A DNA stretch of 64,000 nt from Diphasiastrum complanatum (lineage: Eukaryota; Streptophyta; Lycopodiopsida; Lycopodiales; Lycopodiaceae). Numbering within the stretch: position 1 is the stretch's first letter; each line of letters begins with the position of its first letter. The stretch spans positions 98,005 through 162,004 of the forward strand of contig MU831573.1 of NCBI GenBank assembly GCA_029204225.1. Direction: 5' to 3'. The notes under the pieces were generated by a model. It searched no databases and had not been told where the DNA came from. It saw only the letters and a program-made list of their open reading frames with translations. This document shows, piece by piece, positions 11,599 through 23,198 of this stretch. A program made the translations under genes and the position numbers.

Positions 11599-12419
11599 AT
11601 CTCTGCATCAACCATTTTGAGCTTCGTATAGGTTGTTGCACCTGGTACTGGAAAGAGTTCCATAATTTTTTTGATATGGCTCCTCGCTATTTTGTGGGTG
11701 TGTGTAATAGAGTTCATCTTTAGACAACTTGGATTTCACACACCCTCATCATTGACATATAAGAATAGCACATATAAGCTCCAGTGTTCACTGCAATTAA
11801 AAAACAATATGTTTTTGAAAATATATATAAAATCACAATTCATATGAAAAAATCATCTTAATAAAATTTGAAAAGTAACTTACTTGGTTATGTATAGGAG
11901 AACGTGTATTGGAGTCCCCAGTCTGACGTATTGAAGCATATAAGCATGCAGACCTTTAAAATCAGGAAAGTCAAAGGCAGCTATGAATTGTAAGGCAAAC
12001 AATGCGACTTCTATAAACAATGGGGTCTAGAAAAACTCCATCCAATATTGAATGGCCCCCCCTCCTACATTGTCTCCTAACATGTTATTCCTACTTTCTA
12101 ATTCACATGTATCTAATTTACTAAATGGAAGACCCATTTTAGTCTCCGGCATCTAAAAACTATATCTAGGACCTAGACCTTTAAGATAAGTATTTAACAA
12201 TTGGTCATCATATTGAGGAGAATCTACGAAAGCAAGTGCAGGGGGTGCAGAAAGTAATACAGATAAACCATGGAATGAATTGTCATTTGAAATTGATTCA
12301 ACTTTTAAATCTACAAAATTATCTACCTCTTTTCCTGATGCTCTAGTGGGTGAACTAATATGAGGAGAAGTAGGAGGAGATTGAGATTTATGAGATTTAG
12401 GAGATTTAGAAGGTGAAAA

Positions 12420-12590
12420 ATTTTAAGGAGGGAAAAGAGACTGATTTCTAGGAGGAGAAAAAATTTTAGTAGGTGAGAAAATTTTACGAGGAGAAGAAGA
12501 CTGATTTCTAGGAGGAGAGGAAATTTTAGGAGGAGAAGAAGACTGATTTCTAGAAGGAGAGAAAATTTTAGGATCTTCGGCTTTATTAGG
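12420..12590 (-). repeat. Purine-rich tandem repeat encoding Pro/Ser/Asn-rich units
   Basis: Units of 42-60 bp built on GACTGATTTCTAGGAGGAGA and AAATTTTAGGAGGAGAAGAA are repeated three to four times on the plus strand. On the minus strand they encode repeated RNQSSSP and KIFSP blocks in the N-terminal part of the peptidase relic. Such tracts are typically disordered. Confidence 0.8.
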
Positions 12591-12714
12591 AAGGTCAAAA
12601 GACCTCTTTTTTTTTAAACACTTCTGCTTTGAACACGAAATACAAGCCGGGCGGGTTGAGATGTATCGCCTACGCGCAAATCCTGAAAGAGATAAAGAAG
12701 AAATTTGCAAGGTC

Positions 12715-14600
12715 TCAAGACAATCTTTATCAGATACACTTCATTTGACAACACTTACAAGCTGTACGATTCCGATATGCAGCAAATCTTATTCCGCTGG
12801 GATACAGTCTTTATCGAGGATCAGTTCATCAATCTTCTAGGCAAAGACATAGTTCCAAGTCAACCTTCAACGCCTTTCACCAACATGACTATTCAAGCCA
12901 CTGGCTCAAGCGTCGAGTGCGCACACAGCCCACAAGGTATACTCCTGAGTCTGCTTGTCTTTTAATGCAGGAATCGACATTAGTCGATGAGGCACTTAGC
13001 CAACCAGGCTCCGATCTCTAGAGAGAAGCAATGGACATAGAGTAATCCTCTCTGATCAAGAACCAGACATGGTCACTACTTGAAGCTCCTACTGGCTGCA
13101 ATCTCATCAATTGCAAATGGGTTTTTAAAATCAAATGCAATGCCAACGGAGCGATTGATCGAAGGAAGGCAAGGCTAGTAGCAGGAGGATTTTTTCAGAT
13201 CCCTAACATTAACTACAATGAGACTTTCAGTCCAGTAGTCAAACACTCATCAATTCGAGCCCGCTTATCGTATGCTGCAGCAACTGACCTGGAAGTACAT
13301 CAGCTTGATGTACAGACAGCTTATCTGAATGGAGTCATTGAAGAGGACATCTATATGCCACAACCTGAAGGATACATAAAAAAAGGTATGAAGCATAATG
13401 TCTACAAACTCCACAAGGCACGTTATGGCTTGAAGCAATCAGCTAGAGCTTGGTTCTAGAGGATCAGTACATTCCTCATCCGACAAGGCTTTCAACCAAG
13501 CACGACCGATAGTAATGTCTACTTCAAGTCAGTGCAACAATCATTTATAATTATCACCTTGTATGTAGATGATACATTGTTTTTCAACAATTGTACCAAT
13601 CTGGTGAAGGACGCTAAACAAATGTTTTCTTTTGAGTTCGACATGACAGATCTTGGTGAAGCTCACTTCTGTCTGGGCATTCAAATCCACATAGACAGAG
13701 CGAGACGACTAATGTTTATCACTCAACAAAAGTATCTTCACAATGTTCTCATCAGATATAATCTGATTGATTGTAAATTAGCTCACTCACCGATGGATCC
13801 AACAGGCCTACGATTGTCGAAGGACCAATGTCCTTAGACCAAGTAGAAAGAGGAGCAGATGAGAGAGTATCCTTATCGATCGATACTTGGATCTCTCATG
13901 TATGCAATGGTCTGCACAAGACCTGATATTGCTTTTCCAGTCAGCTCACTCGGCCAATTCATGGCCAATCTTGGCATTACCCATTGGAAGGCTCTTATAA
14001 GAGTCATGAGATACATACGAGCTATTGTGGACCAATGCATCTGCTATGGAGAAGTCAACAACGACAATCTTCATTGACTTAGTGGATTTTTCGATGCAAG
14101 CTGGGAGGAGATGTAGATAATCGTAAATCCACATCTGGATTTACATTCTTCTTCAATGGTGGTCCTATATCATGGAATAGTTGTAAGCAAACCTCTATTG
14201 CTCTTTCATCTATAGAAGTAGAGTACATTACTGCTTCTCAATCCATTAAAGAGGCATTTCAGTTGAGAAATTTACTGGCAGACATTAGTTTGAACCAGTA
14301 CACCCCGACAATCATATTTTGTGTTTTTCAAAGTGCAATTGCCTTATCGGCCAACTCTAGATTTCACTCTAGGAGTAAGCAAATTGAAATCCGATATTAG
14401 GGGCAAGATTCTCGACATAGAAGTGAGCTTAACGTTCTGTCAGACGCAGGACATGGTTGCAGATGTGTTCACCAAGGCATTGAGCATTGACGCACACAAC
14501 AAATTTTGTGCACTGCTTAGTCTGAAGATCAAATCATTCACAGATCAAATCAAATTTTGTGCACTGCTTAGTCTGAAGATCAAATCATTCATGGATCCAG
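12715..14600 (+). mobile_element. 5'-truncated Ty1/copia element: end of integrase region, RT, RNase H
   Basis: It starts in the post-integrase linker (YKLYDSDMQQILFRWD). RT follows from about 13050: NCKWVFKIK, RRKARLVAGGF, FSPVV, the LDVQTAYLNG box, KARYGLKQSARAWF, and the catalytic YVDDTLF box near 13560, which keeps both Asp residues. GSLMYAMVCTRPDIAF, RNase H fragments and a QDMVADVFTKAL tail follow. Internal stops near 13457, 13834-13846 and 14075, plus frameshifts, inactivate it. A polypurine tract (AAGGGGGGG) ends it at 14612. The 5' LTR, gag and most of integrase are missing. Confidence 0.9.
14501..14591 (+). repeat. 51-bp in-frame tandem duplication
   Basis: AAATTTTGTGCACTGCTTAG and the following 31 bases occur twice, at 14501 and 14552. 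The 51-bp period equals 17 codons, so the copia RNase H C-terminus carries a duplicated KFCALLSLKIKSF segment without a frameshift. The two copies are nearly identical, so the duplication is young relative to the rest of the decay. Confidence 0.9.
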
Positions 14601-14612
14601 ATTAAGGGGGGG

Positions 14613-15213
14613 TGTTGGATTTACCTCCTCTACTCTCCTAAATCCCATATTAATCTAGTTCCATTCATTGTTGCATATTTACTTGCATTGTCGCACAGTT
14701 CAACTACTGGACGAGCAAGAGAAGATGGTCGACATATCGGAGTTGGACGAGCTATCGGGTAGACCCAACTTGGTCGACATATCGGAGAAGCCCGACTTAT
14801 CGACTTCCTCACGCTCATCCTCTGTACTGCGCAACCAACTTGACAATGACAGCAGCCACGATTTTCTCCCTGACGGTGCAACGACTCCACGCCATCTCTT
14901 GTACACTCATCTGCATAAATGTAAACAGCACATAGATCATTTATATACAAGGTAGAAGTATGCAATCGATCAATGATCAAGAACACGGATTATCAAATTC
15001 GATGAGACAGACACAATAGATGCTTTCATGCATTGATTCACCTCTTTAAACGGATCGTCAGTATTAGCTCATAGCTTTTATAGATTGTAGTTAGCTTTGT
15101 GAGCACGCGGTTTCGCCCGCTATTGTCTTGTGCTTATCTACATTATTGACTTGTATTTCATTACAATCAATCTGAATAAAGTGCTATCTAGTTCTGCGTT
15201 CAGGTTCTGTCAG
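14613..15213 (+). mobile_element. 3' LTR of the copia element (right end approximate)
   Basis: TGTTGGATTTACC follows the polypurine tract directly. It contains a duplicated GTCGACATATCGGAG motif (about 14728 and 14773) and a TATA-like TTATATACAAGG near 14940. A plausible CA end (TTCTGTCA) lies at about 15213. No partner LTR exists in the window to confirm the end. Confidence 0.55.
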
Positions 15214-15445
15214 TATTTGCAATGCTTTTCGCTCTCTGTCTGACCTTCTGATTGCTTTGTCTGATTGTCTGCTCTAGCTTCCGCTATCACCGCGCACTTA
15301 GCTCTAAACTTAACTTCATAATTGTGTTCACCTACTAAGTTACCAGTAGTGCACGCACCGAGGGAACCTTTCACCAATTTCCCCGGCACTAATGACAGCC
15401 AAGCTCCATCTGAAAAACTTGTTACATCAATCTTTTCCATCATAG

Positions 15446-16500
15446 TGAACCCACATGAGCAAGAACTATTGCTTTTCTTGATGGGCCGGTGCATTATGGC
15501 AATTCAAACAATGCCAAGGTTCTTTCCATCTCTCTTATCATCAAGCTCAAATGCTTCTACGAGTTTCAAAGTCGGTTGCAACAAATTGAGGACCAGGATG
15601 AATGGGATGAGGCTTGGTGCTTGTAAAATACACCATGTACGCAATTGCCATGGCAACGAATCACGACGATGGTATGTGGTGGGTTAAGCCAAGAGACACC
15701 GACTTAGGTGACAAGTTCATCATGCATTGCTATGAGAACAATAGATGGAAGTCCCTTTTTCACATGCTGAAAGGTTTTTGTGAATGGCTTTGCAAAGTTC
15801 TTACTCCGCCCTTGGCCAAACAATGCACAAAATCTAGAGCACCTGTCTCTGTCAATATTCAGGTGGCTTTGGTATCGTTTAAATTGGCAAAAGGTGCAAT
15901 TTGTGGTGCAACGTCAAAGTTTTTTGGGATTGGTAGAAGCACAGTGTCTCGAGCTATTTGCTAGGTTGTAAGGGCAATCAATTAGACCTTGGGTCATTTG
16001 GCCCATCAGAGGTGCAATGCAAAATGTCATGCAAGGTTTTATGGGCATATGCAGTTTGCCGAACTGTCAAGGTGCCATAGATGGTTGCCACATCCCAATA
16101 ATAAAACATGTGGGGGCCATGGCTTTGGATTACTTCAATTGCAAGCAAATGCATATCAACTATTCCAAGCCATTTGTAACAAAAACAGAAGGTTCACAAA
16201 TATTTTTGTTGGTTTCGCAAGATTTATGAATGATAGACGGCTGCTTAGATTGTCGAGTTTCTACGATAAAGTGAGACGTGGAGAGATGCTCAACAGGCCT
16301 CAAGTTTTGATCAATGGTGGTGTTAGATGCTCCCATATGTTTTGGGCGACCAGGGTTACATTGAAGCCCCATGGCTCATGTGCCCTTATGGTGGTGAGGG
16401 AGAGGGTGGCTTGTCATTGTTACAAAAAAATTACAACAAGAAATATGTCCGTGGCCATCTTCATATCGAGCAAGCATTTGGGATATTGAAAGGCACCTGA
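15446..16500 (+). pseudogene. PIF/Harbinger (ALP1-like) transposase relic
   Basis: The N-terminal region carries MWWVKPRDTD. The helix-turn-helix part follows at about 15850 (VALVSFKLAKGA..., then GIGRSTVSRAI). The DDE nuclease follows with CQGAIDGCHIPI (first Asp, near 16060-16090), FMNDRRLLRLSSFY (second Asp) and, in another frame near 16440-16490, KYVRGHLHIEQAFGILKG (third acidic residue, Glu). At least three frameshifts and one stop (15961) are needed to join them. No terminal inverted repeats were found. The domesticated ALP1 proteins share this fold, but the frameshifts argue for a dead transposase. Confidence 0.8.
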
Positions 16501-16716
16501 CATGATTTGTCAACACCAAACCGTTTGGATGTCAATTCTCATAGACAACAAAGACATTGATCCTGAAACCATGGAGTTGCCCACTGGGTGAACCTTTCAC
16601 AGGGTGAAGACCCTGCCTGCATAGCCATTTATTGCAGATACCCAAGCTTCATCACCAAAGTTGCTAGAAATCAATTGAAGAGCTAGCAATTTACTAAACC
16701 TTTGCAAAGGAAAATT

Positions 16717-17062
16717 TGATTCGGCGCACCCCCTCTGTTTTGAAACATAGTGCTTTTTGGTAAAAGCACGCTTTTTAGGACTTAGTTTTTATTTTGCTGA
16801 TTAAGCCTGGCAAGCCTGGCATAATCAGTCTGGCTTCCGGACATGGGTCCCGGGAGCCGTCCCGACGTCAAAATCAACTTGCTTCCTGACTAGGCCATGA
16901 CTCGAGCTCCAGAGCTAGCTCATGACTTGTGACTACTTGATTGGCTCACTACAGGTCGGAGGCTCTGTCCTTGACATTCTAAATTGCTCTGGGACCTTAG
17001 GGAGCATCACCCCTTAGAGTCTTACAGAGCACATTGGGTGCACCTGAGTCAGCTTTACAACA
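16717..17062 (-). mobile_element. Truncated 3' LTR of the gypsy chromovirus
   Basis: It matches the first 340 bases or so of the 5' LTR at 21239-22146 at high identity. On the element's strand it begins TGTTGTAAAGCTGACTCAGG next to a polypurine tract (GAGGGGAGGA, about 17063-17075). It stops abruptly at 16717, so the R and U5 parts are missing. Confidence 0.85.
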
Positions 17063-20000
17063 TCCTCCCCTCGTTTGAAAAAGCTGATGTCCTCATCAGG
17101 GCCAAACTAGACCTAGAACGTATGGCACGGGCTTAATTCACCGACCTTAACAACTTTGAATCAAAAATACATTGGCAGTAGCACATGAAAAGTGTAGATA
17201 AAGTTCATTTACGTAAAACTTGTGTAAAGCTGCAAGTGATTTATTGACAAACTTAAGAAAGATACCTGGAAGTTCCTTGAACTTCAGAATGGCCATGAGT
17301 GTTTATGTAGGAGGCATGCAGCCAGGTGGTGCGGCTATTGCGTTGATTCTTCTGCAGATAATCTGCCAGTACTTCAGGGGCTCCCTCCTTAAGTTTGTCT
17401 TCGTACTCCCAAGAAGCCTCAATGAGTGGAGCCCGTAGCCACTTCACTAGATATTCATGTTGAACGCCAGTTCGCTTTCTATGTGTCAATATTTGTTTTG
17501 GTACAAGCTGCCTCTTCGTATCATCAAGTGTCGTTGGTGGGTGACGGAGTTCGTGTTGCCAATCAAATTGCTCATCTGGTTTGTACCGTTTGAGTAATGA
17601 GATATGAAACACATTGTGTATATCCAAGTTGGATGGCAGCGCCAATCGGTAAGCCACTGGGTTGATCTTCTTGGTGACATAATATGGCCCCGCATAAGGT
17701 CGAAAGAACTTATGAGAGAAACCTTTTGGTAACGTAATGTTCTTTGTGTTCAGCCACACTTGATCACCTTCCTCAAATTCCAGTTCTCGTCGATGTGGGT
17801 TTACGTCAGCTGCCATACTTCTTTGGGACTGCTCTAAAAATGACTTCACCTCTGTCAACTTTGTGTGCCACTCATTGATGAATTCCTCCACAGTGGGTAC
17901 TGGAGTTTCTCGCACGCCTGTAAGAAAAGAGCTTGGAACAATCGGTAGCCAACCATTGCTTATCTCGAAGGGTGCCCTTCTATAAGATCTGTTCACTTGG
18001 TTGTTATGTGCAAACTCGAGAATATCCAAGTAGTTGACCCAATTGGATTGGTCCCAAGCGACATAATTTCGTAAATATTGTTCAATCTGTCGATTGACTC
18101 GTTCCGTTTGCCCATCTGTCTGAGGGTGATATGCAGTGCTGAAATTTGGTCTAGTTCCCACGAGGTGAAATAGACAAGTCCAAAACTTTCCGACGAACTT
18201 GGTGTCTCAGTAAAAAATAATCGTTCTAGGTAGGCTGTGGTATTTGAAGACACATTTGAAAAATAATCTTGCCACTTCTTCAGCTGTCACTGAACTTTTA
18301 GTTGGTACCAGATGAACTTGCTTTGAAAAGCGGTCAACCACCACATAAATTGAGTCGAAGCCTTGGCACCGTGGTAGTTGAACAATAAAATCCATGCTCA
18401 CCGAATCCCATGGGTATGCTGGTATCGATAATGGTTGGAGTAGTCCTGTTGGAGCTAGTGGTTCCACCTTCACTTGTTGACATGTTGGGCATGTTTGCAC
18501 ATAGGATTCAACGTCTGCCCATATACCTGGCCAATAGAAGCCTCTTTTGAGAAGTTCATACATGCAATTCACCCCTGGATGTCCGGCGGCTAGTACGTCA
18601 TGATGTTCTCGCAAGACTTTCTTCCTCAGGTTGATGTTGTCTGGGACATATACTATGCGTTGTTTATAAACAACCATTTGACCTTTCCAAGTGAAATGTT
18701 TATGAGGCTTTCCCAGCTGGAATTCGATCATTAAGTCCTTCGCCAATGCATCTGCACCATAATTCTTCCTGATTTCTTGGAGTAGGCCAGTCACCTGAGT
18801 TGTCACCGTTGCCATCAAGTGTTCCTGTCTACTTAGTGCGTCCGCCACCACATTGTTCTTTCCCGCCATGTATACAATGTCTATATTGAATTTTGAGAGA
18901 AAGTTTTGCCATCGCATTTGCTTTGGCGTGAGCATACCTTGGGATGAGAAGTACTTGAGTGATACATTATCAGTGAACGCCTTAAAGGGTTTTCCTGTCA
19001 CATAATGTCTCCAATGCTCCACTGCTTGAACTACTGTGACCATTTTTTTTTTCATGAGTTGGCCATCGTCGCTCTACGTCACTCAATTTCTTTGAAAAAT
19101 ATGCAACAGGTTTTCCGTCTTGCATCAACACGGCCCCAATAGCAAAGTTCGACGCGTCTGTATGTATTTCGAAAGGTTTGCTAAAGTCCGGTAAGGCAAG
19201 GATGGGTTCTTGAGTGATTCGTCGTTTTAGTTCTTGGAACGCTGCTTCACATTCCGGTGTCCATGGCATCTTCAGATGAGTCTTGGTCTGCTCCAACAAT
19301 GGTGCCACAATTTTGCTAAATGCCTCAATGAATCTCCTGTAAAAGTTACATAAGCCCACAAAGGATTTGATGTCGTGAACAGTTTTAGGAGCCAGCCAAT
19401 CCAAGATAGTCTTGATCTTCTTAGGATCCATCCAAATTCGTCCGTAGCCTATAACATGTCCAAGGAAATCAACTTCCTCTACCACAAATTCACATTTTTC
19501 TCTTTTCGCAAACAAGCTGTTCTTCCTCAGTCGTTGGAGGACCGTCCTTAAATGCTTAATGTGATCTTTGAGGCTACGACTAAACACCAAGATGGTGTTG
19601 ATGTACACGATGACAAATTCATCCAAGCAGTCTTGAAAAATGTTGTTCATCAACGTACTTTGATGGTACCTTTGTTGAGCATGTGGTAATCCACACACAT
19701 CCACAGTGTCTTGAGGCGAAGCACTGGGTCTAATGAATCCTTTGTCTATCAATTCACCAAGCTGTCTTTTCAGTTCCAACTCTTCTTGGGACATTCTATA
19801 GGGTGCTCGTGAAGTTGGTTTTGTTCCAGGTACCAACTCAATCTTATGGTCCACTGGTCTTCGAGGAGGTAACTTAGCTGGGAGTTCTTCCGGAAACACA
19901 TCGCTAAATTCCTCTAGCAAATCTACCACCTCCTTTGGCAAGGTTTTCTGTTGTGCGTTTTTCCCTTATGGAACCTCTCTACAGATACAAAGAAAGCACT

Positions 20001-20759
20001 TTGACCTTTTCCCTTTCTCCATGCTTTTAATTACAGATGCAGCAACCAGATTTTGTTCAATATCTGTGCCCTTAGCGTTCCCTCCAGACAGGGCTTTTGT
20101 CATACAGATTTGTCCCTTGTAATCCAAGAGAACCAAGTTTGAGCTCCTATCCAAAACTGCAATACAATGTTCATTTAGCCAGGGAAGGCCCAAAATTACA
20201 TCGAAGGCATCCATCTCTAAAATCAAAAAGCTAAGTTTAGCCTTCCATCTCCCAATTTGCACCGGGATGTTCAATGTTGCTTTGTTTGCGTTCAGTGCTC
20301 CCTTTGCTGTTTCTACCTTGAGCGTTGATGTTACATTTCTGGTCAGCAAACTGAACTGTTCCACTACGCTCCTTGAAATATAGTTATGTGAAGCTCCGGA
20401 GTCGATCATGAAATCTGACTTCCTCCCTGCGATCTTTCCGGATAGGAATAATAATCTTGAACCAATCTTGGGGGTTGCCCCATTGAAGCTCCTTTCCATA
20501 CTTTGTATGTCGTCCACCCACAAATGCAAACTCCTCCTTCAACTCCCAACTAGATCAGATCACCTGGAAGAAGGTAAGCAACCAGGGGTTATTCAGGTCC
20601 AAACAAGCACACCACAAACAAACATACCAACCAAAGCAAACACAGAGGATCCCTCTCAAGCCACATTCCCCTTGAGACCGGACGTAGGACCTTTGCCTAG
20701 CCGCGCCCACTCAAATCTATCATAGAATTAGCCCACGGGGAAACATCCATCTAACCATC

Positions 20760-21150
20760 TGTGCTTTCACCATTAAGCAGCACATTGCCTCAGTCACGTC
20801 CCACCATTTTTTGGTCGATAGCCCTTATAGCTAAACGATCGGCAGCTATCCCGCACCGGCAGCTAACCACCCGTGCTTTACACCAAAATTCGAGCAGCAT
20901 CTCTGTATCAGTGGTTAACCCGTACAGTTCGAATATGTCACCCTGCACCCCACAAGGCATAGACCGTGCTTTCACCAACCTAATGGCAGCACATTGCCTC
21001 ATTTGTCCTACGTGCAGACGGCGCCAGGCCCGAACCGTGGGAACTGACCTTGCTTACACCTCAAGGGCAGCACCTTGCCTCATCAAGTCCCCCGTTCTGC
21101 CGACCATCCCGACCGTGGATGCACCCGTGCTTATACTGTGGGCAACACCT
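20760..21150. repeat. Degenerate repeats in the gypsy leader
   Basis: A loose unit, GTGCTT..ACC followed by GGCAGCACMTTGCCTCA, occurs about four times between 20760 and 21150 at irregular spacing. It occupies the place where gag should be. Its origin is unclear. Confidence 0.5.
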
Positions 21151-21225
21151 TGCACAACGGTTGTCTTGACAAATCCCAAAACGTGGCCATCCTTGTGAGA
21201 CTTGCGTTGCTGACTGGCTAGTCGA

Positions 21226-21236
21226 CTCTGATACCA
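21226..21236 (-). promoter_or_regulatory. Primer-binding site (initiator-Met tRNA)
   Basis: On the minus strand this reads TGGTATCAGAG, complementary to the 3' end of plant initiator methionine tRNA. It lies two bases from the CAACA end of the 5' LTR, as expected for minus-strand priming. Confidence 0.85.
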
Positions 21237-21238
21237 CA

Positions 21239-22146
21239 TGTTGCGCCGGCGCCTCAAAGGGCGCTGGGACTTGAGCGGTTTCCCCAACACGCGCTTAAGT
21301 CTAACATTCATCCATCATGCACTTACGTAAAAGCCAACTCAGAAACGTAACAAGCTTAACCATTCAGACTTAAGAAAACTGGAATCCCAACCAACCCGAA
21401 AGCCAACTCAGAATCCGTCCCCAAAAGGTAACCAAAGGCAAAGACAAGCCACACATGAAACCCAAGGCATAGTGGTCACCAAACTGACCAATTGGCATAG
21501 CGGCAAGCCACACGTCGGTGACGTGGACCCTTAGGCGCCGGCGAAGCAAAAAGGTTGTAGTAAGGGTCCTTCCACTTGGACCAGTCCCGGAGGCGAAACC
21601 GAAATGGTAATCATCCCCAAGGATCAACTTTATTAGATTTGGAAGAGATTACATTCATACATAGACTGACCGGTCTCGAGGCCACAACACGTGTTGGGCA
21701 TTGTGCCTGGCTCGTGCTGGTAGAGGGAGCTGAGACCTAGTGACTAGATTCCTGGCGCTGGTTGAGCTGCCCAAGTTTCTGTCTACCGGACTCCCCCTAT
21801 AGTTCTGCTGTGATCCGGCGCATCCCCTCTATTATGAAACATAGTGCTTTCTGGTAAAGCACGCTTTTTAGGACTTAATTTTTATTTTGCTGATTAAGCC
21901 TGGCAGAATCAGTCTGGCTCCCGGACATGGGTCCCGGGAGCCGTCCCGGCAACAGAATCAACTTGCTTCATGACTAGGCCATGACTCGAGCTCCGGAGCT
22001 AGCTCATGACTTGTGACTACTTGACTGGCTCACCACAGGTCGGAGGCTCAGTCCTTGACGTTCTAACTTGCTCTGGGACCTTAGGGAGCGTCACCCCTTA
22101 GAGTCTTACAGGGCACGCTGGGTGCACCTGAGTCAGCTTTACAACA
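21239..22146 (-). mobile_element. 5' LTR of the gypsy chromovirus (908 bp)
   Basis: On its own strand it begins TGTTGTAAAGC (22146) and ends GGCGCAACA (21239), next to the primer-binding site. The first 340 bases are shared with 16717-17062. The flank beyond 22146 cannot be matched to a target duplication because the other end is truncated. Confidence 0.75.
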
Positions 22147-22535
22147 GATGGAGCAACGATGGAGGAAAGAGTAGGGAGCTGCGATGGAGCAGGGAGCAGG
22201 GATGGATCAAGGATGGAGTAGCGTTGGAGCAGCTGCAATGGACCAGGGATTTGCGATGGAGCAAGGATTTTGTGATGAAGCAAGGAGCATGGAGCATCGA
22301 TGGAGCAAGAGTCCCAACAACGATGAAGGTGGAGCAGGGTGGTGGTTTTGAGAGCAACGATGGAGGGAGGAGCAACGTTGGAGGGAGGAGAAGAGTTGCC
22401 ATGGAGGAGGAGAAGAGGGAAAGCTTGTAGACGTTGGCAGTTGGAGGGAGGAGAAGAGTTGCCATGGAGGAGGAGAAGAGGGGAAGCTTGTAGACGTTGG
22501 CAGTTGGAGGAGGAGAGAGGCAACAAACTCTGACC
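22147..22535. repeat. Purine-rich degenerate and 63-bp tandem repeats
   Basis: From 22147 to 22320 short GATGGAGCA(A/G)GG-type units repeat irregularly. From 22381 to about 22520 a 63-bp unit (GAGGGAGGAGAAGAGTTGCC onwards) occurs twice with a partial third copy. Ser/Leu/Pro-rich reading frames on the other strand are by-products of the repeat. Confidence 0.8.
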
Positions 22536-22990
22536 GTTGGGACCTAGCTTGATTGAGACACAAGTTAGCGTAAGGAACCTGTTTCACATCAGTTAGTGAA
22601 AAGCACAAAATGGTCTAATCCAAGTTAGTGCTAACTGAATCCGTTAACTAACTTGTGTGAGTTCGCTATAAGTGGGGCAACACACTTTTCATCAGCTTCA
22701 ATTAGCACTGACCGACTGAAAAGTGCTAACTTGCAAGCTGAAAGTGCTAACTTGTAAGTGGGGCAAGCTTACCACTTTAACACACTTATCATCACCACAA
22801 AGCCAAAAACCAATTATTGCATTCCCTTGGTTCAATGGTTTCACTCCCTTGTGAGGTTGACCGGGAATCGAACTGCTACGTCAAAGTATACAAGGACTCT
22901 TATTCTTTTCATACAAATCAAAAGATAAACTATAAGAGCCATCCATTTCTTCAATCCTTTCTCTTTCCTTTCCTTTGTTTTCTGGTGGCG

Positions 22991-23198
22991 ATGGCTGCCG
23001 CTTCCTCTTCCTCCTCCTTCCCTTTCTCGTCTCTCACTACCTCCTACGAGCAAGCCTTCATTACAGCTCCAAGAGGCGTGAGAGCAGCACCGCTGCGCTC
23101 TCCCATACTTCATGCATCGTCTTCAAAGCCTGATGCGGATCGAAATGCCAAGACCAAGCCTATTTCCTTTGGCGATCGCCTCCTGGATTATATTGAAG
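22991..23198 (+). CDS. Exon 1 of the Rossmann-fold gene (transit peptide)
   Basis: Starts at the ATG in GTGGCGATGGCTGC; an upstream in-frame ATG at 22817 lies in sequence unlike a transit peptide. Ends at GAAG|GTAAAG, phase 1. A TATA-like CTATAAGAG lies about 55 bases upstream of the ATG. Confidence 0.85.

Larger units (their letters stand above)
11271..12710 (-). pseudogene. Ulp1/C48-type cysteine peptidase relic
   Basis: Read leftwards. Exon a (about 12710-11884) holds a Pro/Ser-rich N-terminal region, then LGDNV..AIQYWMEFF, matching the Ulp1 LNDNVINFYMEYL-type opening. It ends at a perfect GTAAGT donor. Exon b starts at 11790 after TTTTTTAATTGCAG and gives NEHWSLYVLFL (catalytic His) and a KMNSITHTHK segment where Ulp1 proteins have the catalytic Asp; here it is Asn. 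Exon c (11378-11271, exactly 36 codons, GCAG acceptor, GTAA donor) gives QVHSVSCGWYIVFN, the Q-x5-C-G oxyanion/catalytic-Cys motif, then NWLAQQDKLLNLLE. Stops at 12423, 12153, 12027 and 11736 break it. Ulp1 enzymes cut SUMO-type tags, and such domains are also carried by some plant DNA transposons (certain MULEs and others). A transposon passenger is therefore as likely as a host gene. Confidence 0.7.
17063..21238 (-). mobile_element. Ty3/gypsy chromovirus internal region (defective)
   Basis: Reading leftwards: protease (20529-19966, FMIDSGASHNYIS), RT and RNase H (19941-18207), integrase and chromodomain (18950-17253). The RT lacks roughly 75 residues of the palm: the sequence jumps from RPSASPQD to [13 protein letters not shown]. 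Its catalytic YxDD box reads YINT, so it cannot be active. RNase H shows [14 protein letters not shown]. The integrase zinc region (HHDVLAAGHPGV..CPTCQQ) and core (SMDFIVQLP, TAYHPQTDGQTERVNRQIEQ) are recognisable, with a stop at about 18204 before DTKF. The C-terminus holds a chromodomain (EYLVKWLRAPLIEASWE), which in this clade guides integration to chromatin. Nothing resembling gag is present between the protease and the primer-binding site. Confidence 0.9.

Noticed and set aside
15210-15494. 94-codon minus-strand frame between the copia LTR and the Harbinger relic
   Set aside because: No family resemblance; it overlaps the probable LTR end and the plus-strand transposase start.
22098-22608. 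Overlapping Leu/Ser/Pro-rich minus-strand frames up to 142 codons
   Set aside because: By-products of the purine-rich tandem repeats.
22801-22880. GTTCGATTCCCGG-like box B on the minus strand, as in a tRNA or SINE
   Set aside because: No box A or cloverleaf can be formed around it.
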